A stretch of DNA of 64,000 nucleotides from Halomonas sp. CH40. GTDB taxonomy: Bacteria > Pseudomonadota > Gammaproteobacteria > Pseudomonadales > Halomonadaceae. The notes beneath the pieces were generated by a model. It was not told where the DNA came from and did not search any database. It saw nothing but the letters and a program-made list of their open reading frames with translations. Shown here piece by piece: positions 15,431-25,069 of the stretch; position 1 is the first letter of the stretch; every line of letters begins with the position of its first letter. The position numbers and the translations under genes were made by a program. The stretch spans positions 2,852,001 to 2,916,000 of the forward strand of contig CP112982.1 in NCBI GenBank assembly GCA_041875495.1, in the 5' to 3' direction.

Positions 15431-15989
15431 ACGCGCCTCCCAGTGCGACCACTTCATCTTCATCGCTTGGATAAAGCGAATAGGCCAGCGTTAATGTCTT
15501 GATATGCTCAGGCAGATCCGGGGCAATCTGGAAAACCAGCGGCAACTGAAGTGTTTCGCCCGCCATCAGCGATTGCTGCTGGAAACAGAAACATTCCATC
15601 TTGCGGAAATGTTCTGCCCCTGCCGACGGCGTGATACTCGGCACCGCCTTGCCTGAACTGGTGATATCGCCCAGATTGGTAAACCGGAACATGGCCTGAG
15701 AGATTTCCCCAGGATGCACGGTGATCACAGGGTCCAGCGCCTGCAGCTGCCAGGAAAGCCCGGTGCCGGTGCGGGTGACCAGCTGAACCCGCACCTCACG
15801 GGATTCATCCACGTCACCTGCGCTGACCACCTGAGCCGAACTGGCCGTCTTGCCGTTCAGGCCGGTGATTTCACAAAAGACGTCGTACAGCGGTATTAAC
15901 GCCAGGGTAAAACCCACCATACCCACCAGAACGCAGAGCGTCTTGATCACGGTTCGCCTGACTCCGGCACGTGCTTGTGTTGTGCTCAT
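15423..15989 (-). CDS. ctaG: cytochrome c oxidase assembly protein CtaG/Cox11
   Basis: A 188-residue copper chaperone that loads CuB in subunit I. It has one N-terminal helix (TLCVLVGMVGFTLALIPLYD) leading into DVFCEITGLNGK, and the copper motif CFCFQQQ near residue 127 (the family CFCFxxQ). It lies 18 bp after ctaD and overlaps coxC. Size and motif are standard. Confidence 0.95.
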   Translation of the reverse strand: MSTTQARAGVRRTVIKTLCVLVGMVGFTLALIPLYDVFCEITGLNGKTASSAQVVSAGDVDESREVRVQLVTRTGTGLSWQLQALDPVITVHPGEISQAMFRFTNLGDITSSGKAVPSITPSAGAEHFRKMECFCFQQQSLMAGETLQLPLVFQIAPDLPEHIKTLTLAYSLYPSDEDEVVALGGAYD

Positions 15990-16007
15990 GGCAACCTCCA
16001 GAAGCGG

Positions 16008-17657
16008 CTAGTGACGACTCGGTGATTCAGTCAGCGGGTCGAAAGGAGGCGGCGTATCAAAGGTATGCAATGGCGCTGGGCTGGGTACCGTCCACTCCAG
16101 GCCATCAGCACCTTCCCAGGCATGGGCATGGGCTTTTTCTCCGCTGCCACGAATGGCTTTGATCAGCACCCAGACAAAAATCAGCTGGGAGAAACCAAAC
16201 AGGAAGCCACCTATCGAGGACAGCATGTTGAAATCGGCAAACTGCAGGGCGTAATCAGGAATGCGTCGCGGCATACCGGCCAGGCCGGAAAAATGCATGG
16301 GGAAGAAGGTCAGGTTGACGCCGATCACCGACAGCCAGAAATGCCACTTGCCCAGGGTTTCACTGGCGTAATACCCGGTCCACTTGGGCATCCAGTAATA
16401 GGCGGCTGCCATGATCGCAAACAGCGCCCCCGGTACCAGCACATAGTGAAAATGCGCCACCACAAAATAGGTATCGTGATACTGGAAGTCCGCAGGCACG
16501 ATGGCCAACATGACCCCCGACAGGCCGCCAATGGTGAACATCACAATAAAGCCCAGGGCAAACAGCATGGGGACTTCAAAGGAAATCGACCCTCTGAACA
16601 GGGTGGCGATCCAGTTGAAGATTTTCACCCCTGTGGGTACCGCAATCAGCATGGTGGAGTACATGAAAAACAGCTCCCCCACCAGCGGTATGCCTACCGT
16701 AAACATATGGTGTGCCCACACCATGAAAGACAGTAAGGCAATGGCCGCCGTGGCATAGACCATGGAGGCATAGCCAAACAGGCGCTTGCGGGCAAAGGTT
16801 GGCACGATCAGTGAAACAATACCAAAGGCCGGCAGGATCATGATGTACACTTCCGGGTGCCCAAAGAACCAGAAAAGGTGCTGGAATAGCACCGGGTCAC
16901 CGCCCCCGGCGGCATTGAAGAAGCTGGTACCAAAGTTGATATCCATCAACATCATGGTCACCACCCCTGCCAGCACCGGCATCACCGCAATCAGCAGGAA
17001 GGCAGTAATCAGCCAGGTCCAGACAAACAGCGACATATCCATCAGGCGCATCCCCGGCGTACGCAGATTGAAGATGGTGGCGATGATATTGATCGCGCCC
17101 AGAATCGAACTGATGCCTGCCAGGTGAATCGACATAATGAAGAAGCTGGTAGAAGGCGGCGCATAGGTGGTCGACAGCGGCGCGTAGAAGGTCCAGCCAA
17201 AGTTTGGCCCGCCGCCTTCCATGAACAGAGTGGATAGCAGAATGCCGAACGCTACCGGCAGCAGCCAGAAGCTGAAGTTGTTCAGCCGGGGCAAGGCCAT
17301 ATCCGGCGCGCCGATCTGCATCGGGATCATCCAGTTCGCCAGGCCGACAAAGGCAGGCATGATGGCGCCAAACACCATGATCAGCCCATGCATGGTGGTC
17401 ATCTGGTTAAAGAATTCCGGCTGGATAAACTGTAGGCCGGGCTGAAACAGCTCGGTTCGGATCACCAGCGCCATACTGCCGCCGATAAACAGCATCACCA
17501 GTGAGAACAGCAGATACAGAGAGCCGATTTCTTTATGGTTGGTGGTGACGACCCAGCGCAGTATGCCAGTCGGCCCGTGCGATGCGTGCGCGGCACCGCC
17601 ATGTGCGACACCGCTCGTACTCGCCTGCACGGTCGCTTGCGACGTATCAGATGCCAT
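16008..17657 (-). CDS. ctaD: cytochrome c oxidase subunit I (aa3 type)
   Basis: The 549-residue catalytic subunit with about twelve helices. Key residues are visible: heme a ligand H90 ([11 protein letters not shown]), D-channel D119 ([12 protein letters not shown]), CuB ligand and cross-link in H267-P-E269-V-Y271, CuB ligands H316-H317, K-channel K345 in TGVK, and HFHYVLV for the distal heme ligands. E269 in HPEV marks a type A1 oxidase. It reduces oxygen and pumps protons. It is followed closely by ctaG. The leader upstream contains a GATAACAACAA stretch also seen before coxB. Confidence 0.97.
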   Translation of the reverse strand: MASDTSQATVQASTSGVAHGGAAHASHGPTGILRWVVTTNHKEIGSLYLLFSLVMLFIGGSMALVIRTELFQPGLQFIQPEFFNQMTTMHGLIMVFGAIMPAFVGLANWMIPMQIGAPDMALPRLNNFSFWLLPVAFGILLSTLFMEGGGPNFGWTFYAPLSTTYAPPSTSFFIMSIHLAGISSILGAINIIATIFNLRTPGMRLMDMSLFVWTWLITAFLLIAVMPVLAGVVTMMLMDINFGTSFFNAAGGGDPVLFQHLFWFFGHPEVYIMILPAFGIVSLIVPTFARKRLFGYASMVYATAAIALLSFMVWAHHMFTVGIPLVGELFFMYSTMLIAVPTGVKIFNWIATLFRGSISFEVPMLFALGFIVMFTIGGLSGVMLAIVPADFQYHDTYFVVAHFHYVLVPGALFAIMAAAYYWMPKWTGYYASETLGKWHFWLSVIGVNLTFFPMHFSGLAGMPRRIPDYALQFADFNMLSSIGGFLFGFSQLIFVWVLIKAIRGSGEKAHAHAWEGADGLEWTVPSPAPLHTFDTPPPFDPLTESPSRH

Positions 17658-17757
17658 AACATTAGCCTCTTGTTTTTACGCTCTTTTATACGCTTTCCGT
17701 ATTTCTTGTTATGAGCGTTGTTAAGAGCAGTTTATGATTGTTGTTATCAGCGCTACG

Positions 17758-18906
17758 CTATTCAGATTCCAGCATGGCCTGAATTTCCGCTGGCTGTACC
17801 TCATCACCCGTCTCATTCCCCCAGGCATTACGCTCGTAGGTAATCACTGCCGCAATTTCGGAAGGTGAGAGGTTTTCACCGAAGGCAGCCATCGCCGTAC
17901 CCGACCTGCCGTGCAGAACGATTTGCTTGTGGTCTTCCAGCGCATCCGGGTCAACCGAGATGCCTTCGCCTGCCAGGGCGGGGAAAGCCGGCGGCACCCC
18001 TTTACCGTTCGGTTGATGACAGGCAGCACAGTAGGTGGCGTAGGTCGCCTCGCCGCGCTCCATCAGCTCATCCATTGACCACTCACGCCCTGCACCTGCG
18101 GCTTCAGCAGCGGCGGCATCGCGTTTACTTTCCAACCAGACGGCATAGTCTTCCGGGGTCACAGCCCGTACCTCAATAGGCATCATGGCGTGGCCACTGC
18201 CACATAGCTCGGCACACTGGCCACGGTAAACGCCGGGTTCATCCACTTCGAACCAGGTCTCGTTGACAAAGCCGGGGATGGCATCCTTCTTGACCGCCAG
18301 ATCAGGCACCCACCAGGAGTGAATGACATCGTTGGCGGTCAGCAGCAGGCGGATTTTCTGGCCCGTGGGCACCACCATGGCTTCATCCACTTCCACCAGA
18401 TAGTTGTTACCCTTGGCTTGGGTTCCGTGGATCTGTTCTCTGGGCGTGGCCAGATTACTGAAAAACTCGACGTCATTTTCAAGATACTCATAGCGCCAGC
18501 GCCATTGATAGCCGGTCACCAGGATGTCGATATCGGCCTGTGAAGTGTCGTACATCTTTTTCAGGGTGGCGGTTGCCGGCACTGCCATCAGCACCAGTAT
18601 CACCATGGGAACAGCTGTCCAGAGTATTTCAACGACGGTATTTTCATGGAAATGCGCGGCGCTGGCGCCTTTGGATTTGCGGTAGGCAATCAGCGAGTAG
18701 AACATGACGCCAAAAACCACGACGGCAATGGCGACGCAGATCCAGAAGATGGTCATATGCAGCCCGAACACTTCCCGGCTGATCTCGGTGACCCCAGCCG
18801 GCATATTCCATCCGGATGATGTATTGATAGATGATGCCTGTACGGTAGCCGTTAAAAACGGCTGAGTCGCGGCGCCCAGGGCGGCCCAGGTAAGTCGGCT
18901 CATCAA
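17758..18906 (-). CDS. coxB: cytochrome c oxidase subunit II with fused cytochrome c domain
   Basis: A 382-residue caa3-like subunit. There is a signal segment, two helices (about 47-75 and 92-112) and a cupredoxin domain carrying the CuA ligands H196, C231, E233, C235, H239 and M242 (GQCAELCGSGHAMMP). A C-terminal cytochrome c domain has C293-A-A-C296-H297 and a likely distal Met near AMAAFGENLS. The fused heme suggests direct electron entry from soluble cytochrome c. It is the first gene of the operon. Confidence 0.96.
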   Translation of the reverse strand: MMSRLTWAALGAATQPFLTATVQASSINTSSGWNMPAGVTEISREVFGLHMTIFWICVAIAVVVFGVMFYSLIAYRKSKGASAAHFHENTVVEILWTAVPMVILVLMAVPATATLKKMYDTSQADIDILVTGYQWRWRYEYLENDVEFFSNLATPREQIHGTQAKGNNYLVEVDEAMVVPTGQKIRLLLTANDVIHSWWVPDLAVKKDAIPGFVNETWFEVDEPGVYRGQCAELCGSGHAMMPIEVRAVTPEDYAVWLESKRDAAAAEAAGAGREWSMDELMERGEATYATYCAACHQPNGKGVPPAFPALAGEGISVDPDALEDHKQIVLHGRSGTAMAAFGENLSPSEIAAVITYERNAWGNETGDEVQPAEIQAMLESE

Positions 18907-19037
18907 TTCCCCCTCTTGTTGTTATCAGTCAGGAAGTGCAGCCAGAAAATAAATAGCGTTAAGGTTTTTGCAGGTCTCCCCAGAGTTTTCAGTCAATCAC
19001 CCAGGGGGGCGCTCCCTACGCCCCCTGGATGTCTGTT

Positions 19038-19964
19038 TCAGGATTTTGCAGGTTCGTCAAAGCGCACCAGGTCTTCATAAGCATGCCAGCTGGCATAGCC
19101 GAGCACAGGCAGCACCAGTGCCAGCCCGATATAAAAGGTCAGCACACCCGCGACCACACAGCCTGTCAGGATGGCGGCCCACAGCAGCATCGGGCGGAAA
19201 TTATGGGCAACACTGCGGATACTGGCTTCAATGCCTTCCATAAAGGTGAGGTCGCGATCCATCAGAGTAGGAATGGCCACCACGCTGATGGTAAAGGCGC
19301 CAAAAGCCAGGACGCCGCCAATGGCCGTTCCCACCGCCAGCATGGTCAGCCCCTGCAGGGTAGTAAACAGCGCCAGGTAGATCGTATCGACGTTGGGCAC
19401 GTTCATGCCAAAGAACAGCGCGAACAAAAGCGTTGCCAGCCGAATCCAGGCCAGAAAGAAGATCGTCATCATCAGGCCCATCATCGCCAGCTGGCCAGCA
19501 TGTGGCCGCCAGCAACCCAGGGCGTGCCCGAGATGAGGCGTTTGCCCGCGCTCAATTGCCTGGCTGACCCCATAGGTGCCTACCGCCACCAGCGGGCCGA
19601 TGAACATAAAACCAGCGATCAGCGGCAGCAGAACGTGCCAGAACCCCATGGTCACCGCCCCCGCAGTAACGGCTAAACTCAGCCCCACCCAGAAGATCCC
19701 GTAAGCCAGGCTGACAACCGGCGCCCGGCGGAAATCTTCCACACCTGCCAACAACCAGGATTTAGGTCGATCCATACTGACTGAGTTGATATAGATCTTG
19801 GTTATCGGCGGTTGTTGAGAGGCGGCGGAGGTAGTTTCTTCGCCATGCCCGCCAGTGTCGGATGCCCCCCCTGTTGGCGAGTTAGCTGTTTCTGGCGAAT
19901 CTGTTGCAGAGCTGTTCACGTTAGAGCTGTTCATCGCATAACCATCTATGGAAGAACTATTCAT
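19038..19964 (-). CDS. DUF2189 family membrane protein
   Basis: A 308-residue protein. The first 60 residues are low complexity (serine, asparagine, threonine, glycine: NSSSIDGYAMNSSNVNSS). They are followed by the DUF2189 core with RPKSWLLAGVEDFRRAP and about six hydrophobic helices. AAGGAG precedes the ATG at 19964. The family is uncharacterised. It is 131 bp upstream of coxB on the same strand; a link to the oxidase is possible but not shown. Confidence 0.8.
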   Translation of the reverse strand: MNSSSIDGYAMNSSNVNSSATDSPETANSPTGGASDTGGHGEETTSAASQQPPITKIYINSVSMDRPKSWLLAGVEDFRRAPVVSLAYGIFWVGLSLAVTAGAVTMGFWHVLLPLIAGFMFIGPLVAVGTYGVSQAIERGQTPHLGHALGCWRPHAGQLAMMGLMMTIFFLAWIRLATLLFALFFGMNVPNVDTIYLALFTTLQGLTMLAVGTAIGGVLAFGAFTISVVAIPTLMDRDLTFMEGIEASIRSVAHNFRPMLLWAAILTGCVVAGVLTFYIGLALVLPVLGYASWHAYEDLVRFDEPAKS

Positions 19965-20326
19965 GGCAGAACTCCTTTTATTGTTATTGACCCCTGACCT
20001 TGCCAAGTCGATACCGTCTTTCAACACCACTTCAATAAGCGGCTAACAAGTCAGCCAACCAACAAAATACTCACATTAAGGTTTTATTAAGCATTCTAGA
20101 TTCACTATAGATGATTCCTCAGATGTCATAGGCATCCCACGGCAACGAGTACAAAAAGTACACGGAACAGCCTTCCAGCGTCGAAAAAATTGGCGGGCAG
20201 GCTCTGTGAATAACATTGTTTCTTGATAGCAGCGCTAACTCACCTACTACCCACCGAGCGCAGAAACGCCAACCCCCTCAATTGAGGGGGTTGGCGATGA
20301 CAGCCGCTGTGTTTAAAGCCAAAACC
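19965..20326. other. intergenic region without a gene
   Basis: This 362-bp gap separates the DUF2189 gene from the serine hydrolase gene, both leftward. It is AT-rich near 20060-20115 and should hold the promoter of the DUF2189 gene. The only strong structure is the palindrome at 20268-20295. No open frame or RNA gene is supported. Confidence 0.6.
20268..20295 (-). terminator. 28-bp perfect palindrome after the serine hydrolase gene
   Basis: The arm GCCAACCCCCTCAA is followed directly by its exact reverse complement, giving a 14-bp stem. It lies 32 bp past the stop of the leftward serine hydrolase gene. The following minus-strand bases GTTTCTG are only weakly T-rich, so it is a terminator of moderate strength or a protein-binding palindrome. 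Confidence 0.55.
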
Positions 20327-21652
20327 TTACTGAGGCGCTTCAGCCTCCATCAGATAATGTGCAACGGCATTAAAGGCGGGTAACGTGGTGGCATCGTTGG
20401 CGGCATTGGCTGATACCGGGTGGCTGGCAAAACGGGCAATCACCATCTCTGCCGTGGGGTCGATATACAGCGCCTGACCATGAACGCCCCGGGCCATAAA
20501 GGCACCCTGCGGGTTGTGAGCTACCCACCACATGTTGCGGTAACTCCAGCCATCCAGCTGGGCGTAGCCCGCCTTGGCAAAGGCCTCTTGACTGCCTCCG
20601 GCGCGAATATCCTCAACCACTTCGGGGGCGAGGATCTGCTGGCCGTTATAGCGGCCCTGCTGGCGCACCATCTCACCAAAACGCGCCAGATCCCGCAGGC
20701 CAAGGTTAAGCCCACCGCCAGCAAAAGGAGTGCCGGTGGAGTCAACGCTCATGTAGGCATCCTGCTCGGTACCCAGATGACGCCAGATTTTCTCGCTGAG
20801 CAGCTCAGCCACCGTGCGCCCCGTAACGCGGGCCAACACCCAGCCCAGGGCATCGGTGTTAGCTGTACGATAGTGGAAAGCCTCGCCGTGCTCGCCTTCA
20901 GGCTGCACCGTTTGCAGAAATTCATAGTAGGAGCGCGGGCCAGTATAGCCTTCGGGTTTAGGCAGCGGATTACCCGCCGCCGCGTGGGCCCAGACGTCGG
21001 CATTGGGGTCGGCGTAATCTTCACTGAAGCGGATACCCGTGGTCATATCCATCAGCTGGCGCAGCGTGGCCGAGCCAAAGGCGGACGCAGCCAGTTCAGG
21101 CACATAGCTTGCCACACTGCGCATCGGGTCAAGCTTACCTTCTGCCACCAGTTGAGCGGCAAGGGTGCCGATAAAGGTTTTGGTCACCGACATGGCGCCA
21201 TGCTGGCCTTCCGGTTTCATAACGCCAAAATAGCGTTCATAGACAATATCGCCCTTATGTAGCACGACAATACCATCGGTATAATTTTCCTGCAGGGATT
21301 GCGCCCAGGTCATGGAGGTATCTGATTGCGTCGGCGTAAACGTCAGGCCATCGATACCTTCATCCAGCCGGTCATCCAGGCTGCCCGGCGCTGACAGCCC
21401 ACGGGATATATTGACGGTAGGCATCAGCTGGCGAAAGTTGGCGACGCTCCAGCGCATGGCAGGAAACTGGAAATAACTGCCATCCTCAAAGCGGATCATA
21501 CGCTCTTCAGGAGGCGGTGAGCCGACCATCCAGCCCAGGCGCGCCGGGTCACTTTCCGCTGCACTGGGGAAGTCCGCTGCCAAAGCGGTGGTGCTCATAG
21601 CTGACAGACACAGGGCGACAGCGGCGAAAGGTTTATTCCATTGCATACTCAT
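20327..21652 (-). CDS. secreted serine hydrolase (beta-lactamase/class C fold)
   Basis: A 441-residue protein with a signal peptide (FAAVALCLSAMSTTALA, cleavage near residue 25). The catalytic SXXK is S-V-T-K in GAMSVTKTFIG, a YXN-like element lies in HYRTANTDALGW, and the third motif is HGQ (GVHGQALYID). Such enzymes include esterases, D-aminopeptidases and 6-aminohexanoate-dimer hydrolase-like proteins; the ELAASAFGSATLRQLMDMTTGI segment is like the last group. AAGGAG precedes the ATG. It stands alone; a mobile element lies just upstream. Confidence 0.9.
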   Translation of the reverse strand: MSMQWNKPFAAVALCLSAMSTTALAADFPSAAESDPARLGWMVGSPPPEERMIRFEDGSYFQFPAMRWSVANFRQLMPTVNISRGLSAPGSLDDRLDEGIDGLTFTPTQSDTSMTWAQSLQENYTDGIVVLHKGDIVYERYFGVMKPEGQHGAMSVTKTFIGTLAAQLVAEGKLDPMRSVASYVPELAASAFGSATLRQLMDMTTGIRFSEDYADPNADVWAHAAAGNPLPKPEGYTGPRSYYEFLQTVQPEGEHGEAFHYRTANTDALGWVLARVTGRTVAELLSEKIWRHLGTEQDAYMSVDSTGTPFAGGGLNLGLRDLARFGEMVRQQGRYNGQQILAPEVVEDIRAGGSQEAFAKAGYAQLDGWSYRNMWWVAHNPQGAFMARGVHGQALYIDPTAEMVIARFASHPVSANAANDATTLPAFNAVAHYLMEAEAPQ

Positions 21653-21702
21653 ATTAACTCCTTTTAATAGCTCTTTTTATCAAACAAACAATAGCGTTAA
21701 TT

Positions 21703-21970
21703 TAGGGTCTGTTGACGTTTCATCACGGCCGCGACAGAGGCCCTTTTGGTGCAGAACAAGGCGTGAGGAGCGTGGTTGGGTGGTTCCCAATTAGCGACGA
21801 ACAACGCAGGGCTGTGCCAAAAGGGCCCTGTCCCTTCGGGTTGCGCACCAAAGAACGCCATGCGGCGTTGCGCCACTCGGTAAGGGCACAACCATTGCCG
21901 TCGTGTCGCGCCTTGCCTGACGCCCTTTAGCGCAGCAACGCGGTTCGCGATGAAACGTCAACAGACCCTA
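21703..21970. mobile_element. MITE-like element with 20-bp perfect terminal inverted repeats and TA flanks
   Basis: Terminal repeats at 21705-21724 (GGGTCTGTTGACGTTTCATC) and 21949-21968 (its exact complement) bound a 264-bp element. TA dinucleotides at 21703-21704 and 21969-21970 look like a target duplication. An internal inverted repeat pairs GGCCCTTTTGG (21739-21749) with CCAAAAGGGCC (21817-21827). No transposase is encoded. TA duplication is typical of IS630/mariner-like transposases, so this is probably mobilised in trans. Its right edge forms the stop codon of the adjacent amidohydrolase gene. Confidence 0.8.
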
Positions 21971-23449
21971 GCGCTGGTCTTTATAGATGCGCCCTCCTTT
22001 CATGATCATGGTTAGGTTGCCTTCAGGGTCATGCAGGAAGTCCAGATTCTGGCTTGGATCGCCATCCACCAGCAGAAGGTCAGCCAGTGCACCTTCTTCT
22101 ATCTTGCCCAGCACTCCGGGGTAAGGGTTACGCGGGCCGGAAAGCGCTAGCAGTTCGCCATTGCGCCCGGTGGCCATGGCCAGCGCCGTCAGCGGGTCGT
22201 AAAAGCGCGTCAGCTTGGCCAGGTGGCGCAGCTGGTTAGGGGTGTTCTTGGGATTAAAGAGAATATCGGTTCCCCAGGCGGTCTTGACGTTGAAACGCTG
22301 GGCCATTTCGTAGGCGCGCAGCGTGCCTTCCGCCACCTGGCGCTGGGATTCGCGGCGCGCGGCATCCGGGTAGACATTGGAATCTTCATCCTGCAGAAAG
22401 GGCTGCAGGCTCCACCAGGCATCGTGGTCGGCCATCATGCGCACACTGTCTTCATCCGCCAGTTGGCCATGCTCGATCGACTTGACGCCCGCCCGCAGCG
22501 AACGCTGAATCCCCTTGGAGGTATACACATGCACCATGACGTAGGTGCCCCAGTCGTCTGCCGCTTCTACCGCTGCGCGCAGTTCGCGCTCGGTAAACTG
22601 GGTGCTGTCCAGGGGGTCATAGGATGACGCCACGCCGCCACCGGCCATCAGTTTGATCTGCGAGGCCCCGAGCATCAGCTGCTCACGGGTACGGCGTAAT
22701 ACCTCCACTTCACCATCGGCAATCATGGCAACGCCCTGACGCTCGGCTTCGCTCAGCGGCGTGGTAGTGCCACGGGGTACTTCATGGCGCATACGGAAAT
22801 CGCCATGCCCGGAAGTCTGGGAGATCATCGCACCGGCCGGAAAGATACGCGGCCCAACCGCCACGCCGTTATCTATGGCGCGCTTAAGCGCAAAGGAAGG
22901 CCCGCCCACATCACGCACCGAAGTCACCCCGCGCATCAGGGTGCGCTCAGCTTCCCGAGCCGCCACCAGATGCACATAGCCGATATCAGCCGTCATGGCT
23001 TCCACCTGGGAAATCGCCGCTAGCGTGGTATGCCAATGGGCATCAATCAGGCCGGGCATCAATACCCGCCCACCGCAGTCAATCACATCAGCCTCTCCGG
23101 CTTCCCCCCCGGCGGGCAGAATGGCGGTGATCTTGCCACCTTCCACCCTGACCGCCATGCCTTCCTGCAAGGCGCCGCCGGTGCCGTCAAACAGCTTCAG
23201 ATTGGTCAACAGCATGGGGCCATCACGCTGCTCAGGCTGCTGACCCACCGCAAAGGGCGTGTGCAACCCTGCGAACATGGCCATGACCGCAGCCGTCCCA
23301 CCCAGCATCTGCCGCCGGGTGATCTCTGCCATCACCCGGTTATGAAACTGCTGCAACACAGGCGAACCACAGCAGCAGGCCCCATGATGATGCCCTGGAG
23401 CTGGCTGACTTTGGGAGAGTGGGGTAAACACTGAGCGGGCGTGGGGCAT
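21968..23449 (-). CDS. amidohydrolase family metalloenzyme with Tat-type signal
   Basis: A 493-residue imidazolonepropionase/prolidase-like metal hydrolase. Metal and catalytic positions are visible: HWH in LIDAHWHTT, the bridging lysine in QIKLMAGGG, histidines in MVHVYTSKG and SIEHGQLAD, and aspartate in WGTDILF. Near residues 43-65 lies a twin-arginine signal (TRRQMLGGTAAVMAMFAG), preceded by a histidine/cysteine-rich leader (GHHHGACCCGSPVL). AAGGATG precedes the ATG at 23449; ATG 23332, directly before the Tat motif, is an alternative. The TAG stop is created by the edge of the mobile element. The substrate is unknown, perhaps a cyclic amide or dipeptide. Confidence 0.87.
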   Translation of the reverse strand: MPHARSVFTPLSQSQPAPGHHHGACCCGSPVLQQFHNRVMAEITRRQMLGGTAAVMAMFAGLHTPFAVGQQPEQRDGPMLLTNLKLFDGTGGALQEGMAVRVEGGKITAILPAGGEAGEADVIDCGGRVLMPGLIDAHWHTTLAAISQVEAMTADIGYVHLVAAREAERTLMRGVTSVRDVGGPSFALKRAIDNGVAVGPRIFPAGAMISQTSGHGDFRMRHEVPRGTTTPLSEAERQGVAMIADGEVEVLRRTREQLMLGASQIKLMAGGGVASSYDPLDSTQFTERELRAAVEAADDWGTYVMVHVYTSKGIQRSLRAGVKSIEHGQLADEDSVRMMADHDAWWSLQPFLQDEDSNVYPDAARRESQRQVAEGTLRAYEMAQRFNVKTAWGTDILFNPKNTPNQLRHLAKLTRFYDPLTALAMATGRNGELLALSGPRNPYPGVLGKIEEGALADLLLVDGDPSQNLDFLHDPEGNLTMIMKGGRIYKDQR

Positions 23450-23668
23450 GAAAGCATCCTTTCCGTGAATAAAATATTTATAAGTGAAGTCTGAACAACT
23501 CAATCTCAAATGCAGGAAATGACCTCATAATTACAATAGGTCATATGTTTTCACTATAAACCAAGATACGGATTTCTCTAGGCCAACAGGAATATACATT
23601 TTGCTTACATAAGCGGGACGCTATGGTCTAAGCTAAAAAAAGATAACTGCTCAAAACAGGAAAAACGC

Positions 23669-25069
23669 GTGAAAAACACCGCCAGTGGAATAGGGATATC
23701 CCTGCTGTTTGTCTTGTCTGCCGTGCCTCTTCAGGCCTCTGCGTTAACCTTGGAACAGGCTTGGCAGCAGGTGCGCACCCTCAACGACGAGGTCGCGGCG
23801 GGGCAGGCGGCTCAGGAGCGGGCAGCCGCCTTGCTATCAACCCGCGACAACCTGCTGATGCCACAGCTTGACCTGATTGGCTCCTACACCTATCTGGACA
23901 GTGAGATTGAGCTCGACGCTCTGGCGCTCAACCCGCTGAGCAGCGTATCCAACACCCTGCCCGGGCAAGCCCTGGTTGGCCTGGCAGGCGGCCCTGACGC
24001 CTTCACCACACCGGTCACTGAGAGACATATTGCACGCAGTTCACTGGCCATGTTCTGGCCCGTTTACACCGGCGGTAAGATTACCGCCGCCAGGGATTTA
24101 CTGAGCCTGGAAGAACGCAAAGCCGACCTGCTGCTTGAAGAGATTTACCGTGAACGCTTTATCGAGCTGGTCAGCGTGTATTACGGCCTGGTGATGGCCC
24201 AGCGGGCACTGGCCACCCAGCAGCAGGCGGAAGAAACCCTTGGCCAGCACTTTCACTCCGCCCGCTCGCTGGAAAACCAGTACCAGATTGCCCGGGTTGA
24301 ACGCCTGGCCGCTGAGGCCGCTTACGACCGTTCGCGCATCACCACCCGTGCCGTGCAGGAACAGCGGGATAGCGCTCAACAGGCGCTTGGCTCGCTAGTT
24401 CATTACCAGGGCACATCGTCGCCCTCACCTGCATCGCTGCTGTTCACTCTGGAATCACTGCCGCCTATTGAGCACTTTCAGACAGGGCTTGCCGACCATC
24501 CCGTACTGCGCCTGCTGGCCACCACCCAGGCACAGGCCGAAAGCGTGGTAGACGCCCGGCGCAGTGAGTACCAACCAAATGTGTTTGTCTACGGTAGCGT
24601 TAACCTGTACGAAAACGACTCATTAGCCAGCGACCTAACCCCCGACTGGTTGGTAGGTGTGGGGGTTCGCATGCCGTTACTCGACCGCAGTGGCCGCAGC
24701 GGCAAGCTTCAGGCAGCGGTCAGCACAGTTTCCGAGTTGGGCTATCGTCAACGCGGCGCAGCGCGCAAGCTCGGGCTGCTGCTGGATCAGCAGTACCGCG
24801 AGGCCCATCAGGCATTGGCTGAATATCAGGATCTGGCCAGCACCGTCAATCTGGCGAAAGAAAGCCTGCGCCTGCAGCAACTGGCATTTTCAGAAGGCCT
24901 GGGGCGCGCGCTCGATGTGATTGATGCCCAGACCTTTCTCTCGACAACCCATACCCGTCGCGATGCCGCCGCGTTCCGGTTTGTCCTCTCCTTTGCCCGC
25001 CTTTTGAACCTTTCCGGCCAGCAGGATGCGTTTTTTACCTATCTCAATGAAGGAGATCAGATTCCGTGA
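23669..25069 (+). CDS. TolC family outer-membrane channel
   Basis: A 466-residue protein with a signal peptide ending near ASA (residue 26), then the two coiled-coil repeats of the outer membrane efflux protein family (LEQAWQQVRTLNDEVAAGQAA at the start of the first). Translation starts at GTG with AGGA eight bases upstream. Its stop overlaps the GTG of the HlyD-like gene, so it is the first of four coupled genes forming an envelope-spanning exporter. Confidence 0.9.
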   Translation: MKNTASGIGISLLFVLSAVPLQASALTLEQAWQQVRTLNDEVAAGQAAQERAAALLSTRDNLLMPQLDLIGSYTYLDSEIELDALALNPLSSVSNTLPGQALVGLAGGPDAFTTPVTERHIARSSLAMFWPVYTGGKITAARDLLSLEERKADLLLEEIYRERFIELVSVYYGLVMAQRALATQQQAEETLGQHFHSARSLENQYQIARVERLAAEAAYDRSRITTRAVQEQRDSAQQALGSLVHYQGTSSPSPASLLFTLESLPPIEHFQTGLADHPVLRLLATTQAQAESVVDARRSEYQPNVFVYGSVNLYENDSLASDLTPDWLVGVGVRMPLLDRSGRSGKLQAAVSTVSELGYRQRGAARKLGLLLDQQYREAHQALAEYQDLASTVNLAKESLRLQQLAFSEGLGRALDVIDAQTFLSTTHTRRDAAAFRFVLSFARLLNLSGQQDAFFTYLNEGDQIP

